Below are positions 8,474 through 17,019 of a DNA stretch of 30,967 bases, piece after piece. Origin of the DNA: CALCCV01 sp964388665 (GTDB lineage Bacteria; Bdellovibrionota; Bdellovibrionia; Bdellovibrionales; Bdellovibrionaceae). The first letter of the stretch is position 1, and each line of letters opens with the position of its first letter. The stretch is taken from the NCBI GenBank assembly GCA_964388665.1, contig CAYMBJ010000044.1, positions 1-30,967 on the forward strand, given 5' to 3'. The position numbers were made by a program, and so were the translations under genes. The notes under the pieces were generated by a model. That model was not told where the DNA came from. It ran no database searches and worked only from the letters and a program-made list of their open reading frames with translations.

Positions 8474-9383
8474 GAATGTTGAGCAAATGACCAGTTTCCT
8501 CTGCTAAAAACTCAAACTCTTCGGGATCACAGCTGCTCTGGCTGACCAGGTAGATCCTATGCAAACCGTTTTCAGTTTTGGACTTGCCTTTTGCGCCCCC
8601 TCCGGGCGGAGTGATTTCGCACAGATCGTTCAAGCGCAAAGCCACTCTGCGAGGCAAAACAGAGACCAGGGCGCCACTGGCCGCGGCCGCTCGTAGCGCT
8701 TCAAAACTATCACTCAAGAGCACCGGTTTGACATGGTCGACCTGTTTTATGAAGCGGCGGTAATATCGTGGCAAACCTTCTTTGCCAGGGGCCAGAGAGC
8801 CGACACCATACTTATCAAGGGCCTGCCAACCCAGTTGCAAGATGGGATGACGATTGGAAACATAAAATCCAAGTCTGTCCTCCGCTACATCGCGAATGGA
8901 GAGCCGATTGATGTCATCCACTTCGGTGATGAGCGCCGAGCACAGCTCACCCTTTCGGACCATAGTGAGAAGGTTGGCAGTGCGGCTGATGCGCAAGCCC
9001 AACCTCAAGTGAGGCATTTTTTGCTTCAGGCTGTGCATGAGGCCCGGTAGAATATCAATGGCGATGCTTTCGTAGGTGCCAAAGTTGAGCCAGCTTATCT
9101 TCGGTGTGGGAGCATTGTTGATGTCGCGCAGGCGGTCGAAAGCTTCAAATGCAGGTCTGACAATGTCGAGTATGGCAAGAGCGTCTTGCGTGGGAGTCAC
9201 ATTGCCACGCTCACGAACAAGCAATGTGCGTCCGACGGAAGTCTCCAGCGATGAGAGCGTCTGCGATATGGCGCTCGGTGAGACCTTGGCCAGCAGAGCT
9301 GCTTTTTTTAAACTTCCGCTTTGAATGATGAGATCCAAAATCCAAAGCTTCTTAATTTGATCAACATTTAAATCACGTGTCAT
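8469..9383 (-). CDS. LysR-family transcriptional regulator
   Basis: 304 residues, normal length for the family. N-terminal winged helix-turn-helix at about residues 10-70 with the LysR signature: LDLIIQSGSLKKAA, then VSPSAISQTLSSLE, then GRTLLVRERG and LTP-like VTPT. Residues about 95-300 are the usual two-lobed effector-binding domain. No ribosome-binding site is visible before the ATG. The gene is divergent from the exported MsrB-MsrA gene, with a 178-bp gap carrying a T-N11-A dyad, the classic arrangement of a LysR regulator and its target. The effector is unknown; an oxidant-related signal is a reasonable guess from the neighbour alone. Confidence 0.93.
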   Translation of the reverse strand: MTRDLNVDQIKKLWILDLIIQSGSLKKAALLAKVSPSAISQTLSSLETSVGRTLLVRERGNVTPTQDALAILDIVRPAFEAFDRLRDINNAPTPKISWLNFGTYESIAIDILPGLMHSLKQKMPHLRLGLRISRTANLLTMVRKGELCSALITEVDDINRLSIRDVAEDRLGFYVSNRHPILQLGWQALDKYGVGSLAPGKEGLPRYYRRFIKQVDHVKPVLLSDSFEALRAAAASGALVSVLPRRVALRLNDLCEITPPGGGAKGKSKTENGLHRIYLVSQSSCDPEEFEFLAEETGHLLNIH

Positions 9384-9561
9384 AATGAATAAGAGATAGC
9401 ATGGTGGAGCTGAAAATGAAAATCAATATTGGATCTTGTTCATTTTAATGTAAGAATTTCTTAAGTCCAAGTTCATAGATTCTTACCTAACAAAGTGCTG
9501 TTCTCAACATGCTATCTCGGTGTATTATAGGATCAAATGAATTGTTAACAAGGAGTTGAAA
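9384..9561 (+). promoter_or_regulatory. LysR-type operator candidate and divergent promoter region
   Basis: The sequence TAAGAATTTCTTA (9451-9463) is a dyad of the T-N11-A form expected of LysR operators. Its left arm also pairs with a second site: GTAAGAAT (9450-9457) is the exact reverse complement of ATTCTTAC (9479-9486). A further 11-bp inverted pair, GAGATAGCATG (9393-9403) and CATGCTATCTC (9508-9518), lies close to each of the two divergent genes. Ribosome site AAGGAG (9550-9555) serves the msr gene. Binding by the neighbouring LysR protein is inferred. Confidence 0.5.
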
Positions 9562-10680
9562 ATGACCACTATACCAAATTTTGCTCCAGAACTGCGATCG
9601 GGGCAGAAGTTGATCCGTGCTTTGTTGGTGGTTTCGGGTTTGATCGCCGCGGGTGAGACCTGCAGAGCTTGGGAGTTTGACGAGTCTCAACGGGCCAGCA
9701 AAGAGCAAAAGATTTCAGAATTGACGCCTTTGCAAAAGAAAATCACACAAAAAGATGGAACTGAAAAGCCCTTTGACAATGAATACTGGGACTTAAAGAA
9801 AGATGGAATCTATGTGGACCTTGTCTTTGGCGAGCCGCTGTTTAGTTCCAAAGACAAATATGATTCTGGCACGGGTTGGCCCAGTTTTACCAAGCCATTG
9901 GTGATGGAAAACATCGTCGAGAAGGAAGACAAAGGGCTTTTTACCACAAGAACTGAGATTCGAAGTCGCTATTCTGATTCTCATTTAGGTCATGTTTTTA
10001 ACGACGGTCCGCAACCCACAGGTTTGCGCTACTGTATGAACTCTGCGGCTCTAAAGTTTATCCCAAAAGAAAAACTGGTCGAGGCCGGGTACGGTGAGTT
10101 CTTGAGCGAGTTTGAAGACTCTCACAAAGCAAGCATGACCGCGCCAAAATCTAGCCAGGTCGCCGTTTTTGCTGGTGGGTGCTTTTGGTGCATGCAACCT
10201 CCTTACGACAAACTGAAAGGCAAAGGGGTGATCAGCACACGGGTCGGATATACCGGCGGAACCAAAGAGAACCCCACTTATGAGGAGACCTCGGCTGGCA
10301 ACACGGGGCATAGAGAGGCCGTCGAGGTGACCTTTGATCCCGCGAAGGTGAGCTATGCAGAGCTATTGAGGATTTTTTGGCGCAACATTGACCCCTATGA
10401 TTCTCGTGGCCAGTTTTGTGACAAAGGCGAAGTCTATACCAGTGCTGTTTTTTATGCCAATGATCAGCAAAAGAAAGACTATGAGGATTCTCTAAAAGAG
10501 ATTCAAAAACAAGGGATTGATTTGGAAAAAATTGCGACAAAGCTGTTGCCACAAAAGACCTTTTATCCGGCTGAAGACTATCATCAGTCCTACTACAAAA
10601 AAAATCCATTTCGTTACAAATTTTATAGATTCAACTGTGGGCGCGACAAGCGCCTGACTGAAGTGTGGGGTAAGAAATAG
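9562..10680 (+). CDS. msrBA: Exported methionine sulfoxide reductase MsrB-MsrA fusion
   Basis: 372 residues from the ATG at 9562 (AAGGAG six bases upstream; the in-frame TTG at 9556 is too close to it). An N-terminal hydrophobic segment ending near CRAW indicates export to the periplasm. Residues about 45-180 are MsrB: SGTGWPSF, the HLGHVFNDGPQPTGLRYC signature, catalytic Cys158. The usual zinc-binding CxxC of MsrB is absent (GIYVDLVFGEPLFSS), as in the Neisseria PilB-type enzymes. Residues about 195-350 are MsrA with catalytic GCFWC (Cys207) and RFNCG near the end as a likely resolving Cys. The enzyme reduces both S- and R-methionine sulfoxide in proteins. It presumably repairs envelope proteins. 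Electron donor not seen in this window. Confidence 0.95.
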   Translation: MTTIPNFAPELRSGQKLIRALLVVSGLIAAGETCRAWEFDESQRASKEQKISELTPLQKKITQKDGTEKPFDNEYWDLKKDGIYVDLVFGEPLFSSKDKYDSGTGWPSFTKPLVMENIVEKEDKGLFTTRTEIRSRYSDSHLGHVFNDGPQPTGLRYCMNSAALKFIPKEKLVEAGYGEFLSEFEDSHKASMTAPKSSQVAVFAGGCFWCMQPPYDKLKGKGVISTRVGYTGGTKENPTYEETSAGNTGHREAVEVTFDPAKVSYAELLRIFWRNIDPYDSRGQFCDKGEVYTSAVFYANDQQKKDYEDSLKEIQKQGIDLEKIATKLLPQKTFYPAEDYHQSYYKKNPFRYKFYRFNCGRDKRLTEVWGKK

Positions 10681-10730
10681 CTGTGTTAGTAGATTCGCAG
10701 GATCCTGAAAAAATCAGTTACAGGAGTTTG

Positions 10731-11888
10731 TTAGAAGGTGTAAGTCCATTGGCCTGATATCAATCGAATGAGAACGCGAGTGTTGGGAATCGGCTCATAG
10801 TCCACCTCAGAGATTCCCAGGCCCAAGCGAGAGCGATGGCCATTGTCCAAAATCCAATTGTAAAAAAAGTCGATGTTCACTCCATGATTCACGAGATTTG
10901 TATCTATGGCCACGTACCGAGCCTCGAGGGAGTAGGCTGATCTAGCGGTTTGAGGAATCAAATGAATGTAGCCAATCTCGGGTGCGATGAGATTGCGAAT
11001 GCCAAAAATGCTGCCGTTTTCGAACATCGTCATATAGCTCATGCCGATGATAAATTGATCAAGTTTTGCCGGGTCTCCCTCCGGGTCCTTGCTGTAAAGT
11101 AGATCTGCTTTTGCTTCAAGAACCTGAGGGTCATTTTTAAATGGGCTCGCCTTTAGGGTGAGGGCAGTCATGCCGGCGCGTGCTTGCCAGCCCCAGCGTC
11201 CTCCCCATGTGCGGGGAGAGTCGTACTGGGCAGAGAAGAACCCCATGACAGAAGCGAAGCTGCCAGTGCCTGTTTGCGAATAATTGTATTGAGCGATCCC
11301 CAAGGAGAGTGACAGGCGATTCCAAGGCGATTGAATTTTAAAGACCTGAGCATGGGGAGCATAAACGAAGACCCGCTCGGTCTCTGTCTCGCCGTTGGGA
11401 CCAATGGCAGTTAAACGAATTTCGCTCGTGGGTCCATTCAAATAGGCAAAGATAGTGAACTTGGGATCGGGCTTTCTTCCCATTGGGCTGATGGGAGGTA
11501 CGAGCTCCATCTCACCAAAACTCAGCTGCCAGCCGGGTCTTTTGTAGATTCCATCGATCTCTACGTAGGGTTTGATGGCATTGCTATGCGAAGCCATAGA
11601 CACCACCAGTTCTGCCGCATTGAAACTGAGATTCTTTATCATCGCGCTTTGATCTTTTTGCCGAAGTAGGTGACCCTTGGCAAGGAGAGAGGGTGGCTTG
11701 ATGATTTCTTCTGCAGTCTCAGGCGTTGGGGCTTGCGCGGATTCAGGCGCTGGCGCAGGCGCCGGCGCTGGTGCAGGCTCCGCAGCTGCAGTCGGAGTCG
11801 GTGCCTCTGTCGTCTGCGCGATGGCCAAAGGGGTCCTTGCCATCCAAATCAAAAGACAAATTGAAAGTGAGCGTCTAGATTTGAACAT
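10731..11888 (-). CDS. Outer-membrane beta-barrel protein, last gene of minus arm
   Basis: 385 residues. Signal peptide (cleavage near LAIAQ) followed by an Ala-Pro-rich linker at residues about 30-60 (AEPAPAPAPAPAPESAQ) and an Ig-like globular segment at about 75-165. The remainder (about 185-385) alternates polar and hydrophobic residues with many aromatic girdle residues, and it ends in WTYTF, a C-terminal Phe typical of outer-membrane barrels. The linker is of the type that spans or holds off peptidoglycan. Its ATG is two bases after the stop of the LysM lipoprotein gene, so the two are co-transcribed. No named family is recognised. Likely the outer-membrane part of the complex encoded by 10731-19668. 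Confidence 0.8.
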   Translation of the reverse strand: MFKSRRSLSICLLIWMARTPLAIAQTTEAPTPTAAAEPAPAPAPAPAPESAQAPTPETAEEIIKPPSLLAKGHLLRQKDQSAMIKNLSFNAAELVVSMASHSNAIKPYVEIDGIYKRPGWQLSFGEMELVPPISPMGRKPDPKFTIFAYLNGPTSEIRLTAIGPNGETETERVFVYAPHAQVFKIQSPWNRLSLSLGIAQYNYSQTGTGSFASVMGFFSAQYDSPRTWGGRWGWQARAGMTALTLKASPFKNDPQVLEAKADLLYSKDPEGDPAKLDQFIIGMSYMTMFENGSIFGIRNLIAPEIGYIHLIPQTARSAYSLEARYVAIDTNLVNHGVNIDFFYNWILDNGHRSRLGLGISEVDYEPIPNTRVLIRLISGQWTYTF

Positions 11889-11890
11889 AG

Positions 11891-12733
11891 TTAGCGCTCG
11901 CGTTTAATCTTTTCCAGAGGATCGTAGTACATGGTAAAGCCAGCATAGATCTTGTCAGGATTACGAATCAACAGTTGATTCTTTTTCCAGAGATTCACCC
12001 AATAGGCAGTCGATCCATACAGCTTGCGCGAAATTTTCACCAGAGTGTCGTTTTTTCGAATGAGATAAATTTCTCCGTCTTGTTCGATCGCAACATATTG
12101 CACCCCATAGATCATCAGTTCGGTTCCAGGGGTCAGTCGATTGAAATCACGAATCAAGTCCTCGTTGGCCGCTAAAATTTCGCGCCATCGGTAGACATTG
12201 CCATACTTGGCAAAAGCAATTTTCATCAGCGTATCGCCGGCCTTCACTTTGTAGGATTCATTGCGACCACTCTTATCAAGGACGATGGGTCGGTCAGAGC
12301 TCAGCTTGCGAACTTTCTTTTTTTCTGAACTGGCATTTGACTCGGCTTCGGCAGGGGGCTCTTCTGCTGGGTTCTTGTTGGCGATCTCATCTTCGTTTGT
12401 GTAGGAGGCAAGCTGCTCTTGTTCAGGTGTTTCGCTAGCCAGATTTCGATTGGGATTGTTGAACTGTTGCCAACCGCTGTTGCCAGTCATGTTGGAGGGG
12501 GGCAGGGTGATGCTGCGACCAGAGCGCAGTTGCGCAATATCGGCGGCGACTTCAGCTGGAACGGGCATGATGTTTTCTGACCACACCGCGGCGCCGCCAA
12601 ACTTTTCTCCGCTCTGTGCGCCCGGTGCTTGCGACTTTTGTGAAAGCAAAGAGCAACCCATGGCCACAAAGAGTGGACCGATCAGAGTGATGGATGACCA
12701 GAATGAAGAGGAGCCTGGTTTCGAGATTTCCAC
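11891..12733 (-). CDS. LysM-domain lipoprotein
   Basis: 280 residues from a GTG start that directly abuts the stop of the coiled-coil gene (no gap); an AAGGAG site lies inside that gene's end. A hydrophobic segment ends in lipobox FVAMGC, lipidated Cys27. A low-complexity, Glu/Pro/Ala-rich linker covers residues about 100-150. A LysM domain follows at about 160-210 (YKVKAGDTLMKIAFAKYGN...WREILAAN) and a second at about 222-270 (IYLIRKNDTLVKISRKLYG...WVNLWKKN). LysM domains bind the glycan of peptidoglycan, so this protein should link a membrane to the wall. Position between a cytoplasmic coiled-coil gene and a barrel gene fits a periplasmic connector. Confidence 0.87.
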   Translation of the reverse strand: MEISKPGSSSFWSSITLIGPLFVAMGCSLLSQKSQAPGAQSGEKFGGAAVWSENIMPVPAEVAADIAQLRSGRSITLPPSNMTGNSGWQQFNNPNRNLASETPEQEQLASYTNEDEIANKNPAEEPPAEAESNASSEKKKVRKLSSDRPIVLDKSGRNESYKVKAGDTLMKIAFAKYGNVYRWREILAANEDLIRDFNRLTPGTELMIYGVQYVAIEQDGEIYLIRKNDTLVKISRKLYGSTAYWVNLWKKNQLLIRNPDKIYAGFTMYYDPLEKIKRER

Positions 12734-14542
12734 CTAAATCTGATTCTCCTTTTCAATTTTGTATGCAGATTTGGAATCCATCTTATCAGAGGGCTTAGAT
12801 GCCGCGGCCCCGGCTCGTGGCGGGGGTGGCGGCATTTGCCCCCCGGTGACATCATTGCCGATGACCTTTTTCAACCAAGTGGCGCGTCTTTGAAGGTCCG
12901 CAGTTGAAGTCTCTATCATCGTCATGAGTGTTCGCTTCTGCTCACGCATTTGATTGAGGCATATCTCAAGACGACGTCTATCAATGGAAATTGTCGGTGT
13001 CTGGATGATTTGATTCTCTAGCTTCATGATCTCCTGCTCAGTGATGCTCAGGTAGTCTTTCAGCGGGTGCAGCGTCGCTGCCGACTGAATCTCTTCGACC
13101 AATCTTTTGGCAATGCCGACAATCTGTGAGCGCTCACGGTTGACCGTGCCCACATAGGACTGCAATTGCTGATCTCTGTCGTTCATTGCTCGTGTGAGAG
13201 TGGCGCATTTGACCTCGCTCTCTTCGACTTGCCGAGCGTACTGTTGGTTCCGCTCTCGCAGATCCTTGAGTTGGGTGCGGAGCTCCTTCTTTTCACCTTC
13301 GCTGTTGAGCTGACACTGTTGGAGGTGCTCAATCTGGGCCTTGTAAAAGCTCTCCACCTGTTGAAGATTGTCTTTAAACGCTTCATTTTCAATTCTGCTT
13401 GAGCTCAATTCATTTTGTAGCTTGAGCACAGACTTTTGGCTGTTGATCAGCTGCTCAGAGCTCTCCTGATGGGTGCTTGTGAGTGATTCAAGCTCCTCCG
13501 TCTTTTCAGTGAGTGATGTCTCTTGAGTTTTGCAGCGCGCTTCTAGAAAGCGGTTTCGCGATCTTTCGAATGCGATCTCTTCCTTCTGTTCGTTGATCTT
13601 AGCGTCCATTGACTCAATTTTGCTTTGTAAGTGGTTCATTTCTGCCTGACCGTCGCTCAGGCGTTGAGTGGTCTCTTTTTGCAGTGCTCTGAGCGAATCG
13701 AGTTCCTGATTTCGGTTGGCAAGATTTGCTTCTGCGGCTTTGAGCTGCGTTTCAAGAGTTCTAATTTTAGACCTTTCGGTATTCAACTCTTCGTTTTGGC
13801 AACTGTTGTCGCTTTCTAAAATTTTCAATTTGGCCCGCAGTGAGGCGAGGGTCTTTAAGTTTTCTTCGTGACTGGATTCGGCCTGCCGAATTGATTCAGA
13901 AAGTGCTACAGAGTCCGAGATTTGTGCCTTGAGTGCCTTTTCTAAATGCTCGACCTTTAGCTTCAATTCTTCGCGGTGATCTGCATTCACATGCAGTTGC
14001 GAAACCAAAGCTTGAGTCTTTGCTTCGTGCTCTTCAATATTTTGTTGCCAGCTCACAAGCTGTAGGCTGTGTTTTTCTTCTTGCTCGCGTAGGCACTCTT
14101 TCAATGATTCGACTTCTTGATTTTTGCTATCTAACAATTCTTGCACTGCCTGGAGCTGTGTTTGCATCTCTGAGATCGTGGTTTCAAGCTTAGCGATGCT
14201 TTCCTTAGCTTGTGCATCCTCTCGTTTAAGGGCCAGATGCTGGTTTTCAAAGTTCCAGCAATCAGATCCCAACTCCGAGATTTGCGCTTCATATTCGAGT
14301 CGTTGTTCTTGAATTTGCCTTTCAAGGGCAGAAATTTTATTCATTAGTGCTTGCTGTTCTGCCTGTTTTGTTTCGAGATCAGCAGAGCTAAAGAGTTGAT
14401 CCACCAATATTTGTAGCTGTGAGTTCTTTACTTTTAGCTCTTGATTTTGCTCTTGAAGATCATGCACTTCAGAGTGCGCTTCGGCGCTCTCCTCGGAATT
14501 TTCAATAAAGTAGTACTCTGAATCGTTTCTATTAAGTTCCAT
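12734..14542 (-). CDS. Large cytoplasmic coiled-coil protein
   Basis: 602 residues with no signal peptide or membrane segment. Residues about 25-480 are almost unbroken heptad-type coiled coil rich in Glu, Gln, Leu and Ser (for example LQEQNQELKVKNSQLQILVD). About 480-570 remains helical, then a Pro-rich patch (MPPPPPRAG) and a charged tail. Such proteins act as scaffolds or filaments; comparable long coiled coils occur in bacterial polarity and gliding clusters, but no orthologue can be named. The start has a TAGGA ribosome site. Its stop abuts the LysM gene start. A cytoplasmic scaffold beneath the membrane complex is inferred from context. Confidence 0.85.
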   Translation of the reverse strand: MELNRNDSEYYFIENSEESAEAHSEVHDLQEQNQELKVKNSQLQILVDQLFSSADLETKQAEQQALMNKISALERQIQEQRLEYEAQISELGSDCWNFENQHLALKREDAQAKESIAKLETTISEMQTQLQAVQELLDSKNQEVESLKECLREQEEKHSLQLVSWQQNIEEHEAKTQALVSQLHVNADHREELKLKVEHLEKALKAQISDSVALSESIRQAESSHEENLKTLASLRAKLKILESDNSCQNEELNTERSKIRTLETQLKAAEANLANRNQELDSLRALQKETTQRLSDGQAEMNHLQSKIESMDAKINEQKEEIAFERSRNRFLEARCKTQETSLTEKTEELESLTSTHQESSEQLINSQKSVLKLQNELSSSRIENEAFKDNLQQVESFYKAQIEHLQQCQLNSEGEKKELRTQLKDLRERNQQYARQVEESEVKCATLTRAMNDRDQQLQSYVGTVNRERSQIVGIAKRLVEEIQSAATLHPLKDYLSITEQEIMKLENQIIQTPTISIDRRRLEICLNQMREQKRTLMTMIETSTADLQRRATWLKKVIGNDVTGGQMPPPPPRAGAAASKPSDKMDSKSAYKIEKENQI

Positions 14543-14734
14543 CTTAAATTCCTATTTTCAGGTTAATGAAAAAAATCCGTCATGGATCTAACCAACCTCT
14601 CGGAAAGATCTGTCAAACTCTTGAGCGATTTTTGCTAGGATTGTAAATGGCTCGACCAAAGTGAGTTCAATAAACGGAAGGATAAATACGAACCAATGGA
14701 CTCTTGGGCCTTCTGGCGCGTTCTGCCTCAAAAA
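14543..14734 (-). promoter_or_regulatory. Gap between GYF and coiled-coil genes, possible promoter
   Basis: This 192-bp gap is the only sizeable break in the minus arm. On the minus strand TTGACA (14616-14611) occurs, but no good -10 lies at 16-18 bases. TACAAT (14645-14640) has only a TTGAAC at a 19-base spacing. No convincing terminator hairpin was seen. The coiled-coil, LysM and barrel genes may therefore have their own promoter or simply be read through from the GYF gene. Confidence 0.25.
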
Positions 14735-16225
14735 TTATTGTCGAGTTGAGGCTAGCAGTTGGTCGGACTGATCATTGAGGACACTCAAGATCTTAAATGC
14801 CGACGCTGTATTCTGTGTGATGATATCTTTGGATTCTGCATTGGCTTTTTTTGTAACAAAGTCCGCTTGTCTCTGATGGATATCGGCGATCAAACGGCTA
14901 GCTTCAAAAATTGTATTGGCAAGACCTTTGTAAAATCGACGTGGGCTTCCTGCCGTGGATGCCCACTCTCGCGTGAGCGCTTCAAGTTCGTTTTGAAAGG
15001 CGACCCAGCCAGAGCTAAAGTCCTTCCATTTGTTTACAGAAGCTTCGTTGGTTGAACTGTTTCGCCCCGCGCCTGCATAAACAAGGGCATTGAATTGTGA
15101 TTGAGTTTCACTCAGCTGATTTTTTAGAGAGTCGGCAATCTGTTTGACTTCGAGAAGTTCTTGGCGGGCCAGGACCTTGGCCTTTAATTTATAAGATTGA
15201 AGATCCTGTAGGTACTTTTCATCAGCAACGCCGCCAATGAAGACCTCTTGATCCTTGATCAGAGTTCCATACTTTTCGCTTTGCACAGAGACCCTGTATT
15301 TGCCTCTCGGAAACGGCACTCCAGCCTCGTCTCGAAACTTGGGTGTGATGGCTAAGTGCCCTTTCGTAGTGACTGTCGTCTTCAATGTCGCAGGTGGTGG
15401 TCCAGCCAGACTGTCGGCGATGGCATCAAGCTCAAAGTCCAGGGCTTCGCCGTCGGGCAAGTTGGTGCCTAGGTAAAAAGTTGGTGTAATGAGATCTGAA
15501 CTGGAGGTTACAACATGAACCAAAGCACCATGCTCCTCAAGATCCATCTGCGCAATTTTGTTGACCATCTTAACGTCAGCAAAAGCAACACCCTTATCCA
15601 ATTGAATACGTTGGCTATTGATGTACAGATTTGTAATGCTGCCAGCAACAATGCCCCCAGCAATTAGACAGGCTGCAAGACGAGCGCGTCGACTCGAATT
15701 TCTCATCAACACAATGTCGCTAAGACCTTTGGCTTTGCTCGCACTTCGTATCTCAGCATCGCTGATTGCGGTTGAGTGGTGCTGATGGCGACTATTACCG
15801 CGGATTTCATTTACCAAATCATTGTTCATTTCGAGATGATTGGTATCACGACCCTTGCGCATAGCCGGAAGGTGCGGAAGCTGACCGGAGGTCGCAAAAT
15901 TCAAATCAGTTCCTTCGATGAATTGCACCCCTTGAAGCTGATATTCGTTTTCGGAAAAGAACTTTGCCAAATTTGGTGCTCGCGTTGCCGTGGTTAAAAG
16001 ACTCGCAAATTCTGGAATGGCTGTGATTGTTTGCCAGTCGTCATATCGCTTAGCCCATACCATCGTGTCACGACCGAGATCTCCCTCTGACAGGGCAACC
16101 TGAATTGAGCGAGTGGTAAATGGCCCGCCAAATCTGTTTCCGGCAGAGACATACCACTGGTCGAAGTGAACAGTGTTATCAATGTTGTTTTCACCTGAAA
16201 AATGGGCGTTAGGATAGCTGGACAT
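14735..16225 (-). CDS. GYF-domain (DUF4339-like) inner-membrane protein
   Basis: 496 residues. Residues about 24-75 are a GYF_2/DUF4339-type domain: WYVS...GPFTTRSIQVALSEGDLGRDTMVWAKRYDDWQTITAIPEF is its pattern of an opening WY, central GPF, L..G and closing DW. One membrane segment is at about 181-201 (AACLIAGGIVAGSITNLYI), preceded by RRAR, which predicts N-terminus in the cytoplasm and the rest in the periplasm. The periplasmic part (205-496) begins with a beta-rich module of about 130 residues and continues with helical, coiled-coil-like sequence. GYF domains bind peptides, often proline-rich; the Pro-rich tail of the coiled-coil protein is a candidate partner. It starts the minus arm, divergent from the PEGA/FliG-like arm. 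Confidence 0.87.
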   Translation of the reverse strand: MSSYPNAHFSGENNIDNTVHFDQWYVSAGNRFGGPFTTRSIQVALSEGDLGRDTMVWAKRYDDWQTITAIPEFASLLTTATRAPNLAKFFSENEYQLQGVQFIEGTDLNFATSGQLPHLPAMRKGRDTNHLEMNNDLVNEIRGNSRHQHHSTAISDAEIRSASKAKGLSDIVLMRNSSRRARLAACLIAGGIVAGSITNLYINSQRIQLDKGVAFADVKMVNKIAQMDLEEHGALVHVVTSSSDLITPTFYLGTNLPDGEALDFELDAIADSLAGPPPATLKTTVTTKGHLAITPKFRDEAGVPFPRGKYRVSVQSEKYGTLIKDQEVFIGGVADEKYLQDLQSYKLKAKVLARQELLEVKQIADSLKNQLSETQSQFNALVYAGAGRNSSTNEASVNKWKDFSSGWVAFQNELEALTREWASTAGSPRRFYKGLANTIFEASRLIADIHQRQADFVTKKANAESKDIITQNTASAFKILSVLNDQSDQLLASTRQ

Positions 16226-16347
16226 GTCTAGACTCTACAAAAAAAAATTGATTTCGGCATGGAAAATCTAAAAAATCTTTTTGCTCTGGTCTTGATAGCT
16301 GGACCCAGACCTACTCAAAGTCGAATATTTCCATAATACTAGATGAT
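16226..16347. promoter_or_regulatory. Shared divergent promoter region of the envelope-machine cluster
   Basis: Only 122 bp separate the start of the minus arm (GYF gene) from the start of the plus arm (PEGA/TPR gene), so both arms must be driven from here unless upstream transcription reads in. It holds an A9 tract near 16240-16248 and an AT-rich ATAATACT just before the plus-strand start. Neither gene has a clear ribosome-binding site. I could not place -10/-35 boxes reliably. Confidence 0.4.
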
Positions 16348-17019
16348 ATGGAAGTTCTAAAGCTCACTATAGTTTTGTCATTTCTTTTTTGCTGGGTGGG
16401 CTGCGGCGGCTCCAAATTTGTTGTGAAAAGTGACCCCCCACAAGCGGACGTGTTTTTTATTGATGTTGGAAGTGGCGAAAAGAAGTCCTTAGGTAAGACG
16501 CCCTTAGAGATGCCGACAGAGGAACTCAAGAACACCATCGGCGGAAAGGTGAGTGAGGGCGAGTTTTTTGTTTTGGGTATTGAGCAAGCCGGGTTTTTGA
16601 CTGAGAAATTCACGATTCCGCTTTCAACCTTTGGTGCAATGGTCACCAGCCTCGATATCAAATTAAATGCTGGCGATCAGGCCAAAGAAGAACTTGTAGC
16701 CAAAGAGATCATTGATCGCTTGTTTGTGGCCCAAAAGTTTGCGCTCTTGCAGCAGTTTGAAAGAGCCCACATTGAGTTGGATAAGATCATAGCCGTCATG
16801 CCCACTTTCTCGCGCGCTCTTTCGATGCGCGCTTCAATTTACTTTGCTCAACAAAATTATGCCGAGAGCCTCAAGTGGTACGAAGAGGCTCTCAAAGCAG
16901 ATCCGCAAATGGAGGAAACTGTAAAAATGGTGTCCAAAGTGCGTGAACTGATGGGTGGTCAGCAGAGGCTGCCCGCAAGCCCCACGGCGCCGACGCCCCC
17001 TCCAGGTGTAAAGAAATGA
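16348..17019 (+). CDS. PEGA- and TPR-domain lipoprotein
   Basis: 223 residues. Lipobox CWVGC gives lipidated Cys19. Residues about 22-105 fit a PEGA domain (FVVKSDPPQADVFFID ... LGKTPLEMP ... FFVLGIEQAGFLTEKFTIPL), a small beta module found in cell-surface and envelope proteins. Residues about 120-200 form about two TPRs (FERAHIELDKIIAVMPTFSRA, then YFAQQNYAESLKWYEEALKA). A Pro/Ala-rich tail ends the protein. The stop overlaps the start of the FliG-like gene by four bases (ATGA), so the two are made together. Likely a periplasmic lipoprotein that contacts the N-terminal periplasmic half of the next protein. Confidence 0.88.
   Translation: MEVLKLTIVLSFLFCWVGCGGSKFVVKSDPPQADVFFIDVGSGEKKSLGKTPLEMPTEELKNTIGGKVSEGEFFVLGIEQAGFLTEKFTIPLSTFGAMVTSLDIKLNAGDQAKEELVAKEIIDRLFVAQKFALLQQFERAHIELDKIIAVMPTFSRALSMRASIYFAQQNYAESLKWYEEALKADPQMEETVKMVSKVRELMGGQQRLPASPTAPTPPPGVKK

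Noticed and set aside
10698..10707. CAGGATCCTG followed by A-run as a terminator
   Set aside because: The palindrome has no loop and the run following it is A rather than T on the plus strand; on the minus strand the T-run would precede the stem.
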